Source: an uncultured Lachnospiraceae bacterium
Lineage (GTDB): Bacteria > Bacillota > Clostridia > Lachnospirales > Lachnospiraceae
Assembly (NCBI GenBank): GCA_947644545.1
Contig: CANRZW010000001.1
Span: forward strand, 231,533 to 295,532
DNA length: 64,000 nucleotides
Direction of reading: 5' to 3'
This document shows, one piece after another, positions 17,887 through 26,712 of the stretch. Positions within the stretch are counted from its first letter, which is position 1. The number at the start of each line of letters is the position of its first letter. The notes under the pieces are model-generated. The model was not told the DNA's origin and did not search any database. It worked only from the letters and a program-made list of their open reading frames with translations. A program made the position numbers and the translations under genes.

Positions 17887-19278
17887 CTACACTGCGCCGG
17901 TCGTGATCTTCTTGATCCACTTGCCGCCCCGCAGCCGGAATACACACCACACCGCCTTCGCGATCTGATCAAATTTCAAAGCTGTATAGATCCAGAAGGC
18001 GGGCACATGAAAGACAAACCCTGCCACCAGGCCCAGAGGAATGGAGAGCACCCAGAGGAAAATATTGTCCGCCAGCATGAGCATCTTCGTATCGCCGCCG
18101 CCTCGCAGCACCCCTTTGGTCATGATACTGTTGGCAGACTGGAAGATCATGATAAAGCTGATGGCGTTCATCAGCTGCTGCGCGATCAGCGCCGTCTCGG
18201 CAGACACATTATAAGCGCCGATGATCGGCCGACTGATCAGCAAAATGATCCCCCCTGCGAACAATCCGAGACAGATGCCCAGCCCGAGAAATGCGTAGCC
18301 CTGTTGTTGCGCTTTCTCACGTTTTCCCTCTCCCAATGTCTGTCCTGTCACAATAGCGCCCGACTGCGACACACCCTGTGTCAGCACATTGCTCATCTGC
18401 TGTGTCACACTGGTGATCGCATTGGCCGCCACAAAGGCTACTCCCAGACGACCGATAACCATCGCCACCGTATTATTGCCAATGGCGAGAATACCGTCAC
18501 TGATCAACACCGGTATACTGATACGGATATACTCCCCTACAAGATCCCGGGTCTGCATAAAAAGGTCCTGCAGCCGGAAGTGTATCTTCTGATCTCTGAA
18601 AAAAAGATAGCCGCAGATCATCCCTGCCTCAAACAGGCGGGCAATCAACGTGCCGATAGCCGCACCGGCTATTTCCATTCTTGGCATTCCGAATTTACCA
18701 AAGATAAAAGCATAGTTAGCGCCCAGATTAACGAAGAAAGCGCCGATCGATACGTACAATGGCATCTTCACCTGTCCCACACTGCGCAGAGCGATCGTAC
18801 ACACCAAAGATAATCCCAGGAAGAAATAAGTGATGACCGAATACCTAAAGTACACAACGCCCATGGAGATGATCGTCGCATCCGCCGTATACATACGCAT
18901 GATCATGGAGGGCATCACAAGCGTCGCCACCGCAAACAACAGCGCAAGACCCACTGTCAGCCGTACCATGAGACAGATCGTCTTCTTCAACGCAAGTGCA
19001 GATTTCTCCGGATCGGTCTCCCTCATGCCCCAGTAACGTGACACCAGCACCGAAGCGCCCATCCCTAATCCCATACAGAAAATATGATAAATATTGATAA
19101 ATTGATTGGCGAGTGAAGTGGCTGACAGCTCCTGCTCTCCCAGCGTTCCTACCATGATCGTATCCAACATGTTGACACCGATCGTGATCAGGCTCTGCAG
19201 GGAGATTGGCAGCGCCAGCAGCAGTACTTTTTTATAGAATTTTCTGTCTGACAAAAAGATAGTGTTTCGTAATTTCAT
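17887..19278 (-). CDS. MATE-family transporter
   Basis: 463-aa inner-membrane protein with about 12 hydrophobic segments and the MATE features: an N-terminal LALPISLQSLITIGVNMLDT segment, an internally duplicated fold and the SRYWG and GQTLGEGKREKA loops. MATE proteins export cationic compounds or drugs using Na+ or H+; some transport other small molecules or lipid-linked sugars. The start is supported by GGGGAA upstream. manC lies 68 bp upstream and GH42 39 bp downstream on the same strand; that grouping might be accidental or may reflect a glycan-related role. The substrate is unknown. Confidence 0.88.
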   Translation of the reverse strand: MKLRNTIFLSDRKFYKKVLLLALPISLQSLITIGVNMLDTIMVGTLGEQELSATSLANQFINIYHIFCMGLGMGASVLVSRYWGMRETDPEKSALALKKTICLMVRLTVGLALLFAVATLVMPSMIMRMYTADATIISMGVVYFRYSVITYFFLGLSLVCTIALRSVGQVKMPLYVSIGAFFVNLGANYAFIFGKFGMPRMEIAGAAIGTLIARLFEAGMICGYLFFRDQKIHFRLQDLFMQTRDLVGEYIRISIPVLISDGILAIGNNTVAMVIGRLGVAFVAANAITSVTQQMSNVLTQGVSQSGAIVTGQTLGEGKREKAQQQGYAFLGLGICLGLFAGGIILLISRPIIGAYNVSAETALIAQQLMNAISFIMIFQSANSIMTKGVLRGGGDTKMLMLADNIFLWVLSIPLGLVAGFVFHVPAFWIYTALKFDQIAKAVWCVFRLRGGKWIKKITTGAV

Positions 19279-19346
19279 GATGTTCCCCGAATATTATAGA
19301 CAAGCTTCTTTGGTATCCCTTCCTCGTTAAACGATCTTCAAACCGC

Positions 19347-20669
19347 TTAAATAGCAGCCGGCATCTCCAGCTTCTTCTTATCATGCACACTGATCTCCGT
19401 CCCGATCTGTACCTCGATCACATGCAGCTTCGTATCCGCCAGAATCGTATGCGCCACGCCCGCCGGCATCCGGATCACATCCCCCGGGCCAACCTGGCGC
19501 ACTTCCCCATCAACGATCGTCCGTCCTTTCCCGTCGATCACCGTCCATACCTCATCCCGCAGTTCATGACTATGGTAATTCATACCGTGTCCCGGGTTTA
19601 ACGTCACCTTGATCGTCATACTGCCTTCACCAATATCCACTACCTGAAAACTGCCCCAAGATTTCTCGGCAAACATAATCTGCTGATCAATCTGATCTAC
19701 ATAAGGCTTAATATAGCTGGACTGGTTCTTGTCCGACACCAGAATTCCCTCCGGGCTGGCCGCCACCACCACATCCTCAAGCCCCATGCAGAGAACCGGC
19801 ACATTCAATTCATTCACAACATGCACATTGACACACTTCTCATTCAGCATGGCCTTACCGATACTGCTGCTCTCCATCGCCTCCGTCAGCGTGTTCCACG
19901 TGCCCATATCCTTCCACATACCGGCGAAACGCATCACTTCTATCTGTCGTTCGTGTTCCACTACCGCATAGTCAAAACTGATCTTCTTCAAAGTTTCATA
20001 CTTCCGAAAAAGATCCTGATAATCCGTGAAATCGATCAATTCGTGAGCCCGCTGCAGCACATACCCCAGACGGAACGCGAATACGCCGCCGTTCCAAAGC
20101 GCGCCTTTTAAAATATATTCTCCGGCCACGTCTTTCGTCGGCTTCTCTTTAAATACCGATACTCTGCTGACCGTCTCTTTGTCTTCCGGAATGATATACC
20201 CGTACTTTTCACTCGGATAGGTCGGTTCTATCCCCATCAGTACCAGATTCGCCGGGCTTACGGCAGCGCGGTCATTCAACTTCTGTAACGCCTGGAAGTA
20301 ATCCTCTTCCACATACGGATCCACCGGACAGACTACCACCGCCTCTTTCTCCTGTACCCCTCTTACATCATGCAGATATGCCGACGCTAAGGCAATTGCG
20401 GGAAAGGTATCCCGTCTACACGGTTCCACACTGATTCCAACGTCCTCTCCCAGCTGGTTATGTATGGCGGAGACCTGTGACTTGGATGTCGCGATCGTCA
20501 CTTCCGCCTGATCGTCCACAGACAGGATCTGGCGATACACCCGCTGTACCATGGACTCATACTCATTTTCTCCTGTTTTGAATATCTTGATAAACTGTTT
20601 TGATCTGGTCTCATTGGAAAGCGGCCACAAACGTTTGCCGGATCCACCGGATAATAACACAATATTCAT
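19347..20669 (-). CDS. manC: Mannose-1-phosphate guanylyltransferase / mannose-6-phosphate isomerase
   Basis: 440-aa protein forming GDP-mannose from mannose-1-phosphate and GTP. The N-terminal nucleotidyltransferase carries the signature LLSGGSGKRLWPLSNETRSK and the FKEKPT motif; the C-terminal part (about 335-430) is a type II phosphomannose isomerase cupin with NYHSHELRDEVW and the metal-ligand spacing of this family, so the protein is probably bifunctional. GGAGG precedes the ATG by 8 nt. It follows the S41 protease by 36 bp. GDP-mannose would feed surface polysaccharide or glycolipid synthesis, consistent with the envelope genes upstream. Confidence 0.92.
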   Translation of the reverse strand: MNIVLLSGGSGKRLWPLSNETRSKQFIKIFKTGENEYESMVQRVYRQILSVDDQAEVTIATSKSQVSAIHNQLGEDVGISVEPCRRDTFPAIALASAYLHDVRGVQEKEAVVVCPVDPYVEEDYFQALQKLNDRAAVSPANLVLMGIEPTYPSEKYGYIIPEDKETVSRVSVFKEKPTKDVAGEYILKGALWNGGVFAFRLGYVLQRAHELIDFTDYQDLFRKYETLKKISFDYAVVEHERQIEVMRFAGMWKDMGTWNTLTEAMESSSIGKAMLNEKCVNVHVVNELNVPVLCMGLEDVVVAASPEGILVSDKNQSSYIKPYVDQIDQQIMFAEKSWGSFQVVDIGEGSMTIKVTLNPGHGMNYHSHELRDEVWTVIDGKGRTIVDGEVRQVGPGDVIRMPAGVAHTILADTKLHVIEVQIGTEISVHDKKKLEMPAAI

Positions 20670-20705
20670 CTTATATTCCTCCGTGTTTTCTGCTATTTCC
20701 CGAGA

Positions 20706-22079
20706 TCATTTGATCATTTTGAAAAGTTCTTCCTGAGCACGCTCCAACTGATTATCGATTCCCTCTTCATAATATGCCTCCGCATCCAGCTCACATTCTA
20801 TATCAGGCTCAATGCCGGTCCCATGAATATTGTTCCCCTTTGGTGTGAAATAGGAGCTGACCGTAAGCTTCAATGCGGTGCCGTCCGTAAGCGGCAGCAC
20901 TCTCTGCACGATTCCTTTGCCAAACGTCGTGGTGCCGATCAGCGTCCCGATTCCGTAGTCCTTGACAGCGCCTGCAAGAATCTCGGACGCACTGGCCGAA
21001 TTGCCGTTGACAAGCACCACCAGCGGCATCTTCAGTTCCTTCCTGCCGTCACAGCTGTATTCTTCCCGCTCTCCATACTTATCTTCCGTATATACGATCA
21101 GCCCTTTCGGCAGAATCTCCCGCGCAATATCCACTACCACCGGGAGGCTTCCCCCCGGATTGCCGCGCAGATCCAATATCAGTCCCTTCGCCTTGGATCC
21201 CTTGACTACCGCTAACGCCTCTGTAAACTGATCGGTCGTGACCTCATCAAACTCCCTGATCTGAATATAACCGATGCCATTGTCATAGATTTCATAGTTG
21301 ACCGTGGGGGATTCAATCTTTTTGCGAACGACATCGATTTCCAGATAATCGTCTTCCCCTTCTCTGTAAATGGTCAGATGTACCTTGGTACCCTCTTCCC
21401 CCTTTACCTTCGATACGATCTCTGAAAGCTCCAAACCCTGTATCTGTTCATCATCCACCAGATAGATGATATCATTCTCACGCAGTCCGGACTCCTCTGC
21501 CGGCGTACCCGGAATCACACCGGCAATCTTCGCCAGCCCCGTAGCCTGGTCCAGGCTCATATATGCGCCGATCCCGTAATAGATCCCTTCCGTTGACTCC
21601 ATCAGATCCTGCCATTCCTCTTCGTTATAATATACGGAATAAGGATCCCCCAAAGAATTGACCAGACCGGAATACAGCCCTTCCGTCATAGCCTCAGAGC
21701 TGATATCATCCTCTTTATAATAATATTCTTCGATCACTTCCTCAAGCGCCTCCAGCTTTCTGATCGTCTCATCACTGACAAGACCATCCGCTGCATCGCC
21801 CTCCGCACTTGCTGTCATTCTGGCCGATTTACCGGTTGCGATCAGATACAGTCTGACGCCGACATAAGAGCAGCCGGCCACCATTGCCGTCATGATAACG
21901 CCGACCAACAGACCTAACAGGAAATTACCGCTCCCTTTATTATTCCGGCCTCCCCGCGGCGGAAGCTGCGGTGGTGGCAGCGGCGGCTGGGGCTGATGAT
22001 AAGGCATATTCATTCCCCGATCCACATTTCTTTGATTGTAATCCTGATTAAAGTAATTATTGTCTCCGTTTTGATTCAA
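20706..22079 (-). CDS. S41 C-terminal processing peptidase (CtpA-like)
   Basis: 457-aa membrane-anchored serine protease. A cytoplasmic Asn/Gln/Pro-rich tail (1-45) precedes a transmembrane helix (about 52-72); then a PDZ domain (about 165-255) and the S41 catalytic domain. The nucleophile is Ser363 in NGNSASASE and the general base Lys388 in TTTFGKG. It cleaves C-termini of exported proteins and in several bacteria processes cell-wall hydrolases or their activators. The start is a TTG at 22077-22079 with GGAG about 10 nt upstream; Met23 is a fallback. It follows the M23 activator and ftsEX, so it plausibly regulates that divisome-linked hydrolase system. Confidence 0.9.
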   Translation of the reverse strand: MNQNGDNNYFNQDYNQRNVDRGMNMPYHQPQPPLPPPQLPPRGGRNNKGSGNFLLGLLVGVIMTAMVAGCSYVGVRLYLIATGKSARMTASAEGDAADGLVSDETIRKLEALEEVIEEYYYKEDDISSEAMTEGLYSGLVNSLGDPYSVYYNEEEWQDLMESTEGIYYGIGAYMSLDQATGLAKIAGVIPGTPAEESGLRENDIIYLVDDEQIQGLELSEIVSKVKGEEGTKVHLTIYREGEDDYLEIDVVRKKIESPTVNYEIYDNGIGYIQIREFDEVTTDQFTEALAVVKGSKAKGLILDLRGNPGGSLPVVVDIAREILPKGLIVYTEDKYGEREEYSCDGRKELKMPLVVLVNGNSASASEILAGAVKDYGIGTLIGTTTFGKGIVQRVLPLTDGTALKLTVSSYFTPKGNNIHGTGIEPDIECELDAEAYYEEGIDNQLERAQEELFKMIK

Positions 22080-22125
22080 AATGCTTCATCTCCGTCCGTT
22101 ATCGGTCTATTATTTTACTTCCATT

Positions 22126-23334
22126 TTACTTCAAATAGTTCCATGGATTCACATAATTGCCATTCTGACGCACACTAAAGTGAAGATGGTTTCCCGTAGA
22201 ACGCCCTGTGGATCCCACCGCTGCGATATTCTGTCCTTTGGTGACTGTCTGTCCTTTCGATACATACAGCGCGGAGCAGTGCATATAGATCGTATACAAT
22301 CCGCTCCCATGGTCGATCATAATATAATTCCCCATGGAATTGTTGTATGCCGCACCGACCACGTCTCCGTCATAAGCCGCCAGAATCGCAGTGCCTCCCG
22401 GAGCCGCCATATCCAATCCGTTATGGAACTTCTGAATTCCGAGGATCGGGTGCATACGATTGCCGTACTCGTCGGAGATTCTCTTATATCCCGGACACGG
22501 CCACGCAAACATGCCGCCGTTATAGACTCTTGCCTTGGCATTCTCGGCTTCCAATCTGGCTCTTTCTTCGGCCACTGCTTTCTCCAGCGCCGCGATCTCC
22601 GCATTTTCCTGGGCAATCATCGCTTCATACTCTTTGATAGCCGCTTCTTTCGTCGAGATATCAGAGGTCACCGACTTGATCTGCTGTTCTTTCTGATCGA
22701 TCAGCGCGCTGACACTCGCCTCTTCCTCCTCCACGGCTATCTTCGCCTCGGCCAGCAGTTCTTTCTCCGCTTCCAGCTCTTCTTTACATAACTGAACCAG
22801 CTCTTTCGTTGCCACATACTCTTCCAGTTTATTCCTGTCATATCTGGACAGCGACTCTATATAATCCGCCTTGTTGGTCATATCGGAGAAACCTCCCGAT
22901 GTCAGAAGCAGTTCCAGATAGAAGGTATCCCCTTTCTCATACATGAACTTAATACGCTTCTTCATGGCCTCATACTGTTCTTCCTGCTGCCGGATCGCTT
23001 CCTCCAGCTCTTTGGCCGTCTCTTCGATCTCACTCTCTTTTTCTGTGATCAATGTATTATATTGCTTTATCTTTTCCTGTATGCCGCTTAATTGCTGATC
23101 CAGCTGCGTCACATAGGATGTCAGATCATTCTTGGACTGCTCCAGCTCTTTCTTAAGTTTCTCGATATCTGTCTTGTTGGATTTGAGTCCTGAGACTTCC
23201 TTCTTTGCAGCCGCAATCTCAGCCTCTTTTTCCCGAATACTGTCATTGGTAAGAGCGGCTGATGCCGGCTGTGAATACGCAAATATCATCACTGCACAGA
23301 GTAGCAGACATACTGCCTTTTTCCAATATTTCAT
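22126..23334 (-). CDS. EnvC/PcsB-like coiled-coil protein with M23 peptidase domain
   Basis: 402-aa exported protein: signal peptide (1-27, KAVCLLLCAVMIFAYSQPAS), a long two-part coiled coil (about 30-270) and a C-terminal LytM/M23 domain (about 285-400) with HNGLDMAAPGG and HLHFSV metal motifs, so all zinc ligands appear present. Proteins of this design (EnvC, PcsB, CwlO) are controlled by FtsEX across the membrane and cut or activate the cutting of peptidoglycan during division. The gene starts 5 nt after the ftsX stop, which fits a functional FtsEX partner exactly. Whether it is itself an endopeptidase or only an activator cannot be decided by eye. Confidence 0.9.
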   Translation of the reverse strand: MKYWKKAVCLLLCAVMIFAYSQPASAALTNDSIREKEAEIAAAKKEVSGLKSNKTDIEKLKKELEQSKNDLTSYVTQLDQQLSGIQEKIKQYNTLITEKESEIEETAKELEEAIRQQEEQYEAMKKRIKFMYEKGDTFYLELLLTSGGFSDMTNKADYIESLSRYDRNKLEEYVATKELVQLCKEELEAEKELLAEAKIAVEEEEASVSALIDQKEQQIKSVTSDISTKEAAIKEYEAMIAQENAEIAALEKAVAEERARLEAENAKARVYNGGMFAWPCPGYKRISDEYGNRMHPILGIQKFHNGLDMAAPGGTAILAAYDGDVVGAAYNNSMGNYIMIDHGSGLYTIYMHCSALYVSKGQTVTKGQNIAAVGSTGRSTGNHLHFSVRQNGNYVNPWNYLK

Positions 23335-23339
23335 ATTGT

Positions 23340-24236
23340 TTAGACCCTCAAATGCTTTCTAACCGTTACGATACTTCCCAGGAAACCGATGCCGATGCCG
23401 ATACCCAGTGAAACCGGGATCAACACATTAAATATCTCTTCCACCGACAGGAAACTGAGCAGATCCGCCAGCATCGGAAACCTGAGAAGCACATACTGCA
23501 GTACAATATTGTACAAGCTGTAAATAACTCCCAGCGGGATCGCAGCGCCGATTGCACCGATCATCATGCCTTCTATCACAAAAGGCGATCTGACGAAGAA
23601 ATCCGTGGCGCCGATATACTTCATGATATTGATCTCTTCCTTACGCACGGAGATACCGATCGTAACCGTATTGCTGATCAGGAACACCGATACGGCAAAC
23701 AGTATGGCAATGATACCTACCGACACATACGCGATCAATGCATTGACGCCCGTCAGCGTCGTGGCCGCCAGTTCCGAGCGATTAACCATCCTGACGCCGT
23801 CTGTAGCTTCCAGATAGGTGACCAGCGCCGACTGCATCGAGACGTCATTCAAATAGATCTCATAGTTAGCGGAATCCGCCAGCGGATTCTCCGTAAATCC
23901 ATCGGCATACTCTCCAAGGTATTCCTGTTTAAAAGATTCCCAGGCTTCCTCTGCGGAGATAAATCTGATATCCGCCACCTCTGTCCGCCTTGCGATCGCT
24001 TCTCCGATCTCCTGTATCCTGCTCTCCTCAAGCCCCTGATCGAAGAAAACCGTCACGGAAACCCCCTCCTCTGCAGTCTTCACAATATGTTGAAAGTTTA
24101 TTACGATCGCATAAAATAATCCGAACAGAAACAGGCAGGCGCTGATCGTGGCAATGGACGCCAGGGTGAACCACTTGTTACGGAAAAGATTGCGGATACC
24201 CTGCCTGAGCGTATAGAAAAAGCTGCTAATCCTCAT
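23340..24236 (-). CDS. ftsX: Cell-division ABC transporter permease-like FtsX
   Basis: 298-aa membrane protein with one N-terminal transmembrane helix, a large extracellular loop (about 45-165) and three C-terminal helices, as in Gram-positive FtsX. The N-terminal motif YTLRQGIRNLFRNKWFTLASI is typical. With FtsE it forms a signal-transducing complex that drives conformational change in its extracellular coiled-coil partner; the M23 protein encoded immediately downstream is that partner. The ATG at 24236 overlaps the ftsE stop by 11 bp and has GGAGGG upstream, so the two are translationally coupled. Confidence 0.95.
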   Translation of the reverse strand: MRISSFFYTLRQGIRNLFRNKWFTLASIATISACLFLFGLFYAIVINFQHIVKTAEEGVSVTVFFDQGLEESRIQEIGEAIARRTEVADIRFISAEEAWESFKQEYLGEYADGFTENPLADSANYEIYLNDVSMQSALVTYLEATDGVRMVNRSELAATTLTGVNALIAYVSVGIIAILFAVSVFLISNTVTIGISVRKEEINIMKYIGATDFFVRSPFVIEGMMIGAIGAAIPLGVIYSLYNIVLQYVLLRFPMLADLLSFLSVEEIFNVLIPVSLGIGIGIGFLGSIVTVRKHLRV

Positions 24237-24975
24237 CGATATACCCTCCCTTTTCCTCGTCGCTTACAATAACACCTTTCTTCAAGGTCACCACCCTCTT
24301 CTGCATCGCATTCACGATCTCTCTGTTATGGGTAACCACGATAACAGTCGTTCCGCTCTCATTGATCTGCTCTAACAGTTTCATGATCTCCCAGGAATTC
24401 TTCGGATCCAGATTTCCTGTAGGCTCGTCCGCCAGGAGAACCGTAGGCTTGTTAACAAGCGCCCTCGCCAACGCTACCCTCTGCTGTTCGCCTCCCGACA
24501 GCTGCTTCGGCTTCGCCTTATACTTACCCGCCAAGCCTACGATTGCCAGAATGCTGGGGACATTCTTCTTGATCTCCTTGTTGGACTTCTGAATGATTCT
24601 CTGTGCAAACGCTACATTGTCATATACGTTTCTGTCCTTCAACAGACGGAAATCCTGGAAAACAATCCCCAGATTTCTTCTGAACTTCGGTATCTTCCTG
24701 TGCCTGATCCTGGCCAAATCATATCCCATAACATTAATATGTCCACTGGTAATCGTCAATTCCCGAAGGAGCAGTTTGATCAGGGTAGATTTACCCGATC
24801 CGCTGTCCCCCACGATAAATACAAATTCGCCTCTGTTGATATGTAGATTCACATCCTTAAGCGCCGGAGCGCCGGTGGAATATGCTTTACATACGTTCGT
24901 CAGCGTAATAATCTCATTCGGTAATGCCGTATTTCTCTTTCTCCTTTTCTCTGCCACGCTCTTCACCACTTCCAT
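24226..24975 (-). CDS. ftsE: Cell-division ATP-binding protein FtsE
   Basis: ABC ATPase partner of FtsX. From the ATG at 24975 the protein is 249 aa; Walker A GDSGSGKST, signature LSGGEQQRVALARAL and Walker B VLLADEPTGNLD are all present. The frame extends upstream without an ATG to a TTG at 25026, overlapping the end of the regulator gene; GAGGAG lies inside that extension but no conventional start follows it closely, so the start is uncertain (24975 ATG or the TTG). Either form has a basic N-terminal tail (KSVAEKRRKRN) of about 20 residues or more before the ABC core, longer than in most FtsE. Confidence 0.9.
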   Translation of the reverse strand: MEVVKSVAEKRRKRNTALPNEIITLTNVCKAYSTGAPALKDVNLHINRGEFVFIVGDSGSGKSTLIKLLLRELTITSGHINVMGYDLARIRHRKIPKFRRNLGIVFQDFRLLKDRNVYDNVAFAQRIIQKSNKEIKKNVPSILAIVGLAGKYKAKPKQLSGGEQQRVALARALVNKPTVLLADEPTGNLDPKNSWEIMKLLEQINESGTTVIVVTHNREIVNAMQKRVVTLKKGVIVSDEEKGGYIDED

Positions 24976-25015
24976 TTTCTTCGTATTATTTGTGTTTGAT
25001 CTTCTAAACCTCTCC

Positions 25016-26104
25016 TCAATAATCAAAGCTTTCCATATATTTCATATACCTGACCACCATAAGAGCAATCTTGAAAGTGATCGCATCCTCAAATACCCTC
25101 AGATCAAGCCCCGTACTCTTCTGCAGTTTATCCAGACGATATACCAAGGTATTCCTGTGAATGAATAACTGTCTGGAAGTCTCGGAAACATTCAGCGAAT
25201 TTTCAAAAAACTTATTGATCGTGGTCAAAGTCTCCTCATCAAAATCATCCGGACTCTTGCCGTCAAATATTTCCTTGATAAACATTTTGCACAAAGGGAT
25301 CGGCAGCTGATAAATCAGTCGTCCGATACCGAGTTCGCTGTATGCGATAACCTCTCTTTCCCCAAAGAAGATCTTGCCCACATCCAGCGCCATCCTGGCC
25401 TCCTTAAAGGACCGGCTTACATCCTTGATCTCCCCTACCGTTGTGCCATAAGCTATCCTGATGTTCTGATAATTCTCCTTCTCCAGGAAGGCCGCTATGG
25501 AAGTTGCCGCCCTGTCGATCTCCTTCCCGTTATCCCCCTCGGACAGATCCTTGACTACAATCACACTGCTCTCGTCTACCGCGGTAATGAAATCCTTACT
25601 GTTACTGCTCAGGAAAGTCCGCATTGTCTCAAGCACATTGCTGTCTCTGGCATTATCCGTCTCTATGATCAACGCAACCCGCTTAACATCCGTCTGAATA
25701 TGCAGTTTCTTGGCACGGCTGTAGATATCTACCAGCAGCAGATTATCCAGGAGCAGATTCTTGATAAAATTATCCTTGTCGAACCGCTCCTTATAGGCAA
25801 CAAGCAGATTCTGGATCTGGAAAGCAACCATCTTACCCACCATGTACACATCCTCACCGATCCCCCCGGCGATCAGGACATATTCTAACTGCTGCTCATC
25901 AAATATCTTAAAATACTGGTAACCCTGGATCTCCTGCGAATCGGCCGGCGATCTGGCAAACTCCGCCGCCGGTTTCCCGCACTTCTCCATCTCCTCTGCC
26001 GTCATGGCTACTGCCTTCCCATCAGTATCCACAACACAAAGATCCACTCTCGCAATCGATTTCAACCCTTCGATCGTACTCTGTAAAATCTGATTCGAAA
26101 TCAT
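25016..26104 (-). CDS. CdaR/PucR-type transcriptional regulator
   Basis: 362-aa cytoplasmic regulator. The C-terminal 60 residues are a PucR-type helix-turn-helix (NVSETSRQLFIHRNTLVYRL), preceded by a degenerate GGDEF-like CdaR domain and an N-terminal sugar-diacid-recognition-like sensor region. Relatives respond to sugar acids, purines or nitrogen compounds, but the effector here is unknown. The start at 26104 (MISNQILQST) follows AGAGGTGG; an upstream ATG at 26152 lacks a site. The gene's end meets the ftsE open frame, so it may be cotranscribed with, and even regulate, the division genes; a function in division is inference only. Confidence 0.85.
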   Translation of the reverse strand: MISNQILQSTIEGLKSIARVDLCVVDTDGKAVAMTAEEMEKCGKPAAEFARSPADSQEIQGYQYFKIFDEQQLEYVLIAGGIGEDVYMVGKMVAFQIQNLLVAYKERFDKDNFIKNLLLDNLLLVDIYSRAKKLHIQTDVKRVALIIETDNARDSNVLETMRTFLSSNSKDFITAVDESSVIVVKDLSEGDNGKEIDRAATSIAAFLEKENYQNIRIAYGTTVGEIKDVSRSFKEARMALDVGKIFFGEREVIAYSELGIGRLIYQLPIPLCKMFIKEIFDGKSPDDFDEETLTTINKFFENSLNVSETSRQLFIHRNTLVYRLDKLQKSTGLDLRVFEDAITFKIALMVVRYMKYMESFDY

Positions 26105-26339
26105 ACCCCACCTCTTATCATTCTTTAAGCAAATTACACAAATATGAACCATCGGATTTCATCAAAATATAACATCCAGCTTCCATTTTAATTGATATTT
26201 ACAAAAAAATCTACCACCATTCATGAATTTTTTGTGTATTTTATAAAGAAAAGGAATTATTTTCCTGTTTTTCCTGTTTAGACATTTTATACAAAGAAGA
26301 AAATTGCGACATGAAATGCAAAAACAATGGATTCTACAT

Positions 26340-26367
26340 TAAAGAAATCTTTCCCGGAAAACGATAT
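26340..26367 (+). promoter_or_regulatory. Sigma-D/sigma-28-like promoter of the yjfB-like gene
   Basis: TAAA (26340-26343), 16-bp spacer, AACGATAT (26360-26367) resembles the flagellar sigma consensus TAAA-N15/16-GCCGATAT. The start of transcription would fall about 14 nt before the ATG at 26388, leaving room for little beyond the GGAGGTGAT ribosome site. Confidence 0.6.
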
Positions 26368-26387
26368 ATACTACAGGAGGTGATGTC

Positions 26388-26579
26388 ATGGATATAGCAG
26401 CATTGTCGATCGCAATGGCAACGGTAAATACGCAAAGCGCCTACGGCGTTGCGATGCTCGGTAAATCGCTGGATCAGGTTTCTTCCATGGGTGACCAGAT
26501 CACGGAAATGATGGACACCGCCGGTATGGAGCTGTCTGTCAACCCCAATCTTGGCGCTAACATCGATATCCGGATCTGA
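26388..26579 (+). CDS. YjfB-family putative motility protein
   Basis: 63-aa small protein. The N-terminal MDIAALSIAMA and the spacing of helix-forming residues match the YjfB motility family, which is found next to flagellar genes in Bacilli and Clostridia and is under sigma-D control in Bacillus; its molecular role is not known. The GGAGGTGAT ribosome site is one of the best in the window, 2-3 nt from the ATG, and a sigma-D-like promoter lies directly upstream. No flagellar gene is present nearby. Together with the chemoreceptor at 6.1-7.1 kb it suggests a motile organism. Confidence 0.85.
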   Translation: MDIAALSIAMATVNTQSAYGVAMLGKSLDQVSSMGDQITEMMDTAGMELSVNPNLGANIDIRI

Positions 26580-26633
26580 AGAATTTCGCTTTAGGAACCC
26601 ATAGACCCGGAAGAATTTCCTATGTCAAAATAG

Positions 26634-26692
26634 AATCCCATCCACTGCCGCTTTCCGGTCATTCCCGGCCGGAAGCAGTCGTGTATGGGATT
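26634..26692. terminator. Bidirectional terminator hairpin
   Basis: Outer arms AATCCCAT (26634-26641) and ATGGGATT (26685-26692) with an inner CACTGC...GCAGTCGTG and TTCCGG/CCGGAA pairing, followed by TTTTAT on the plus strand. It separates the convergent yjfB-like and CvfB-like genes. Confidence 0.75.
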
Positions 26693-26712
26693 TTATAAAT
26701 ACGGCAAGTGTC

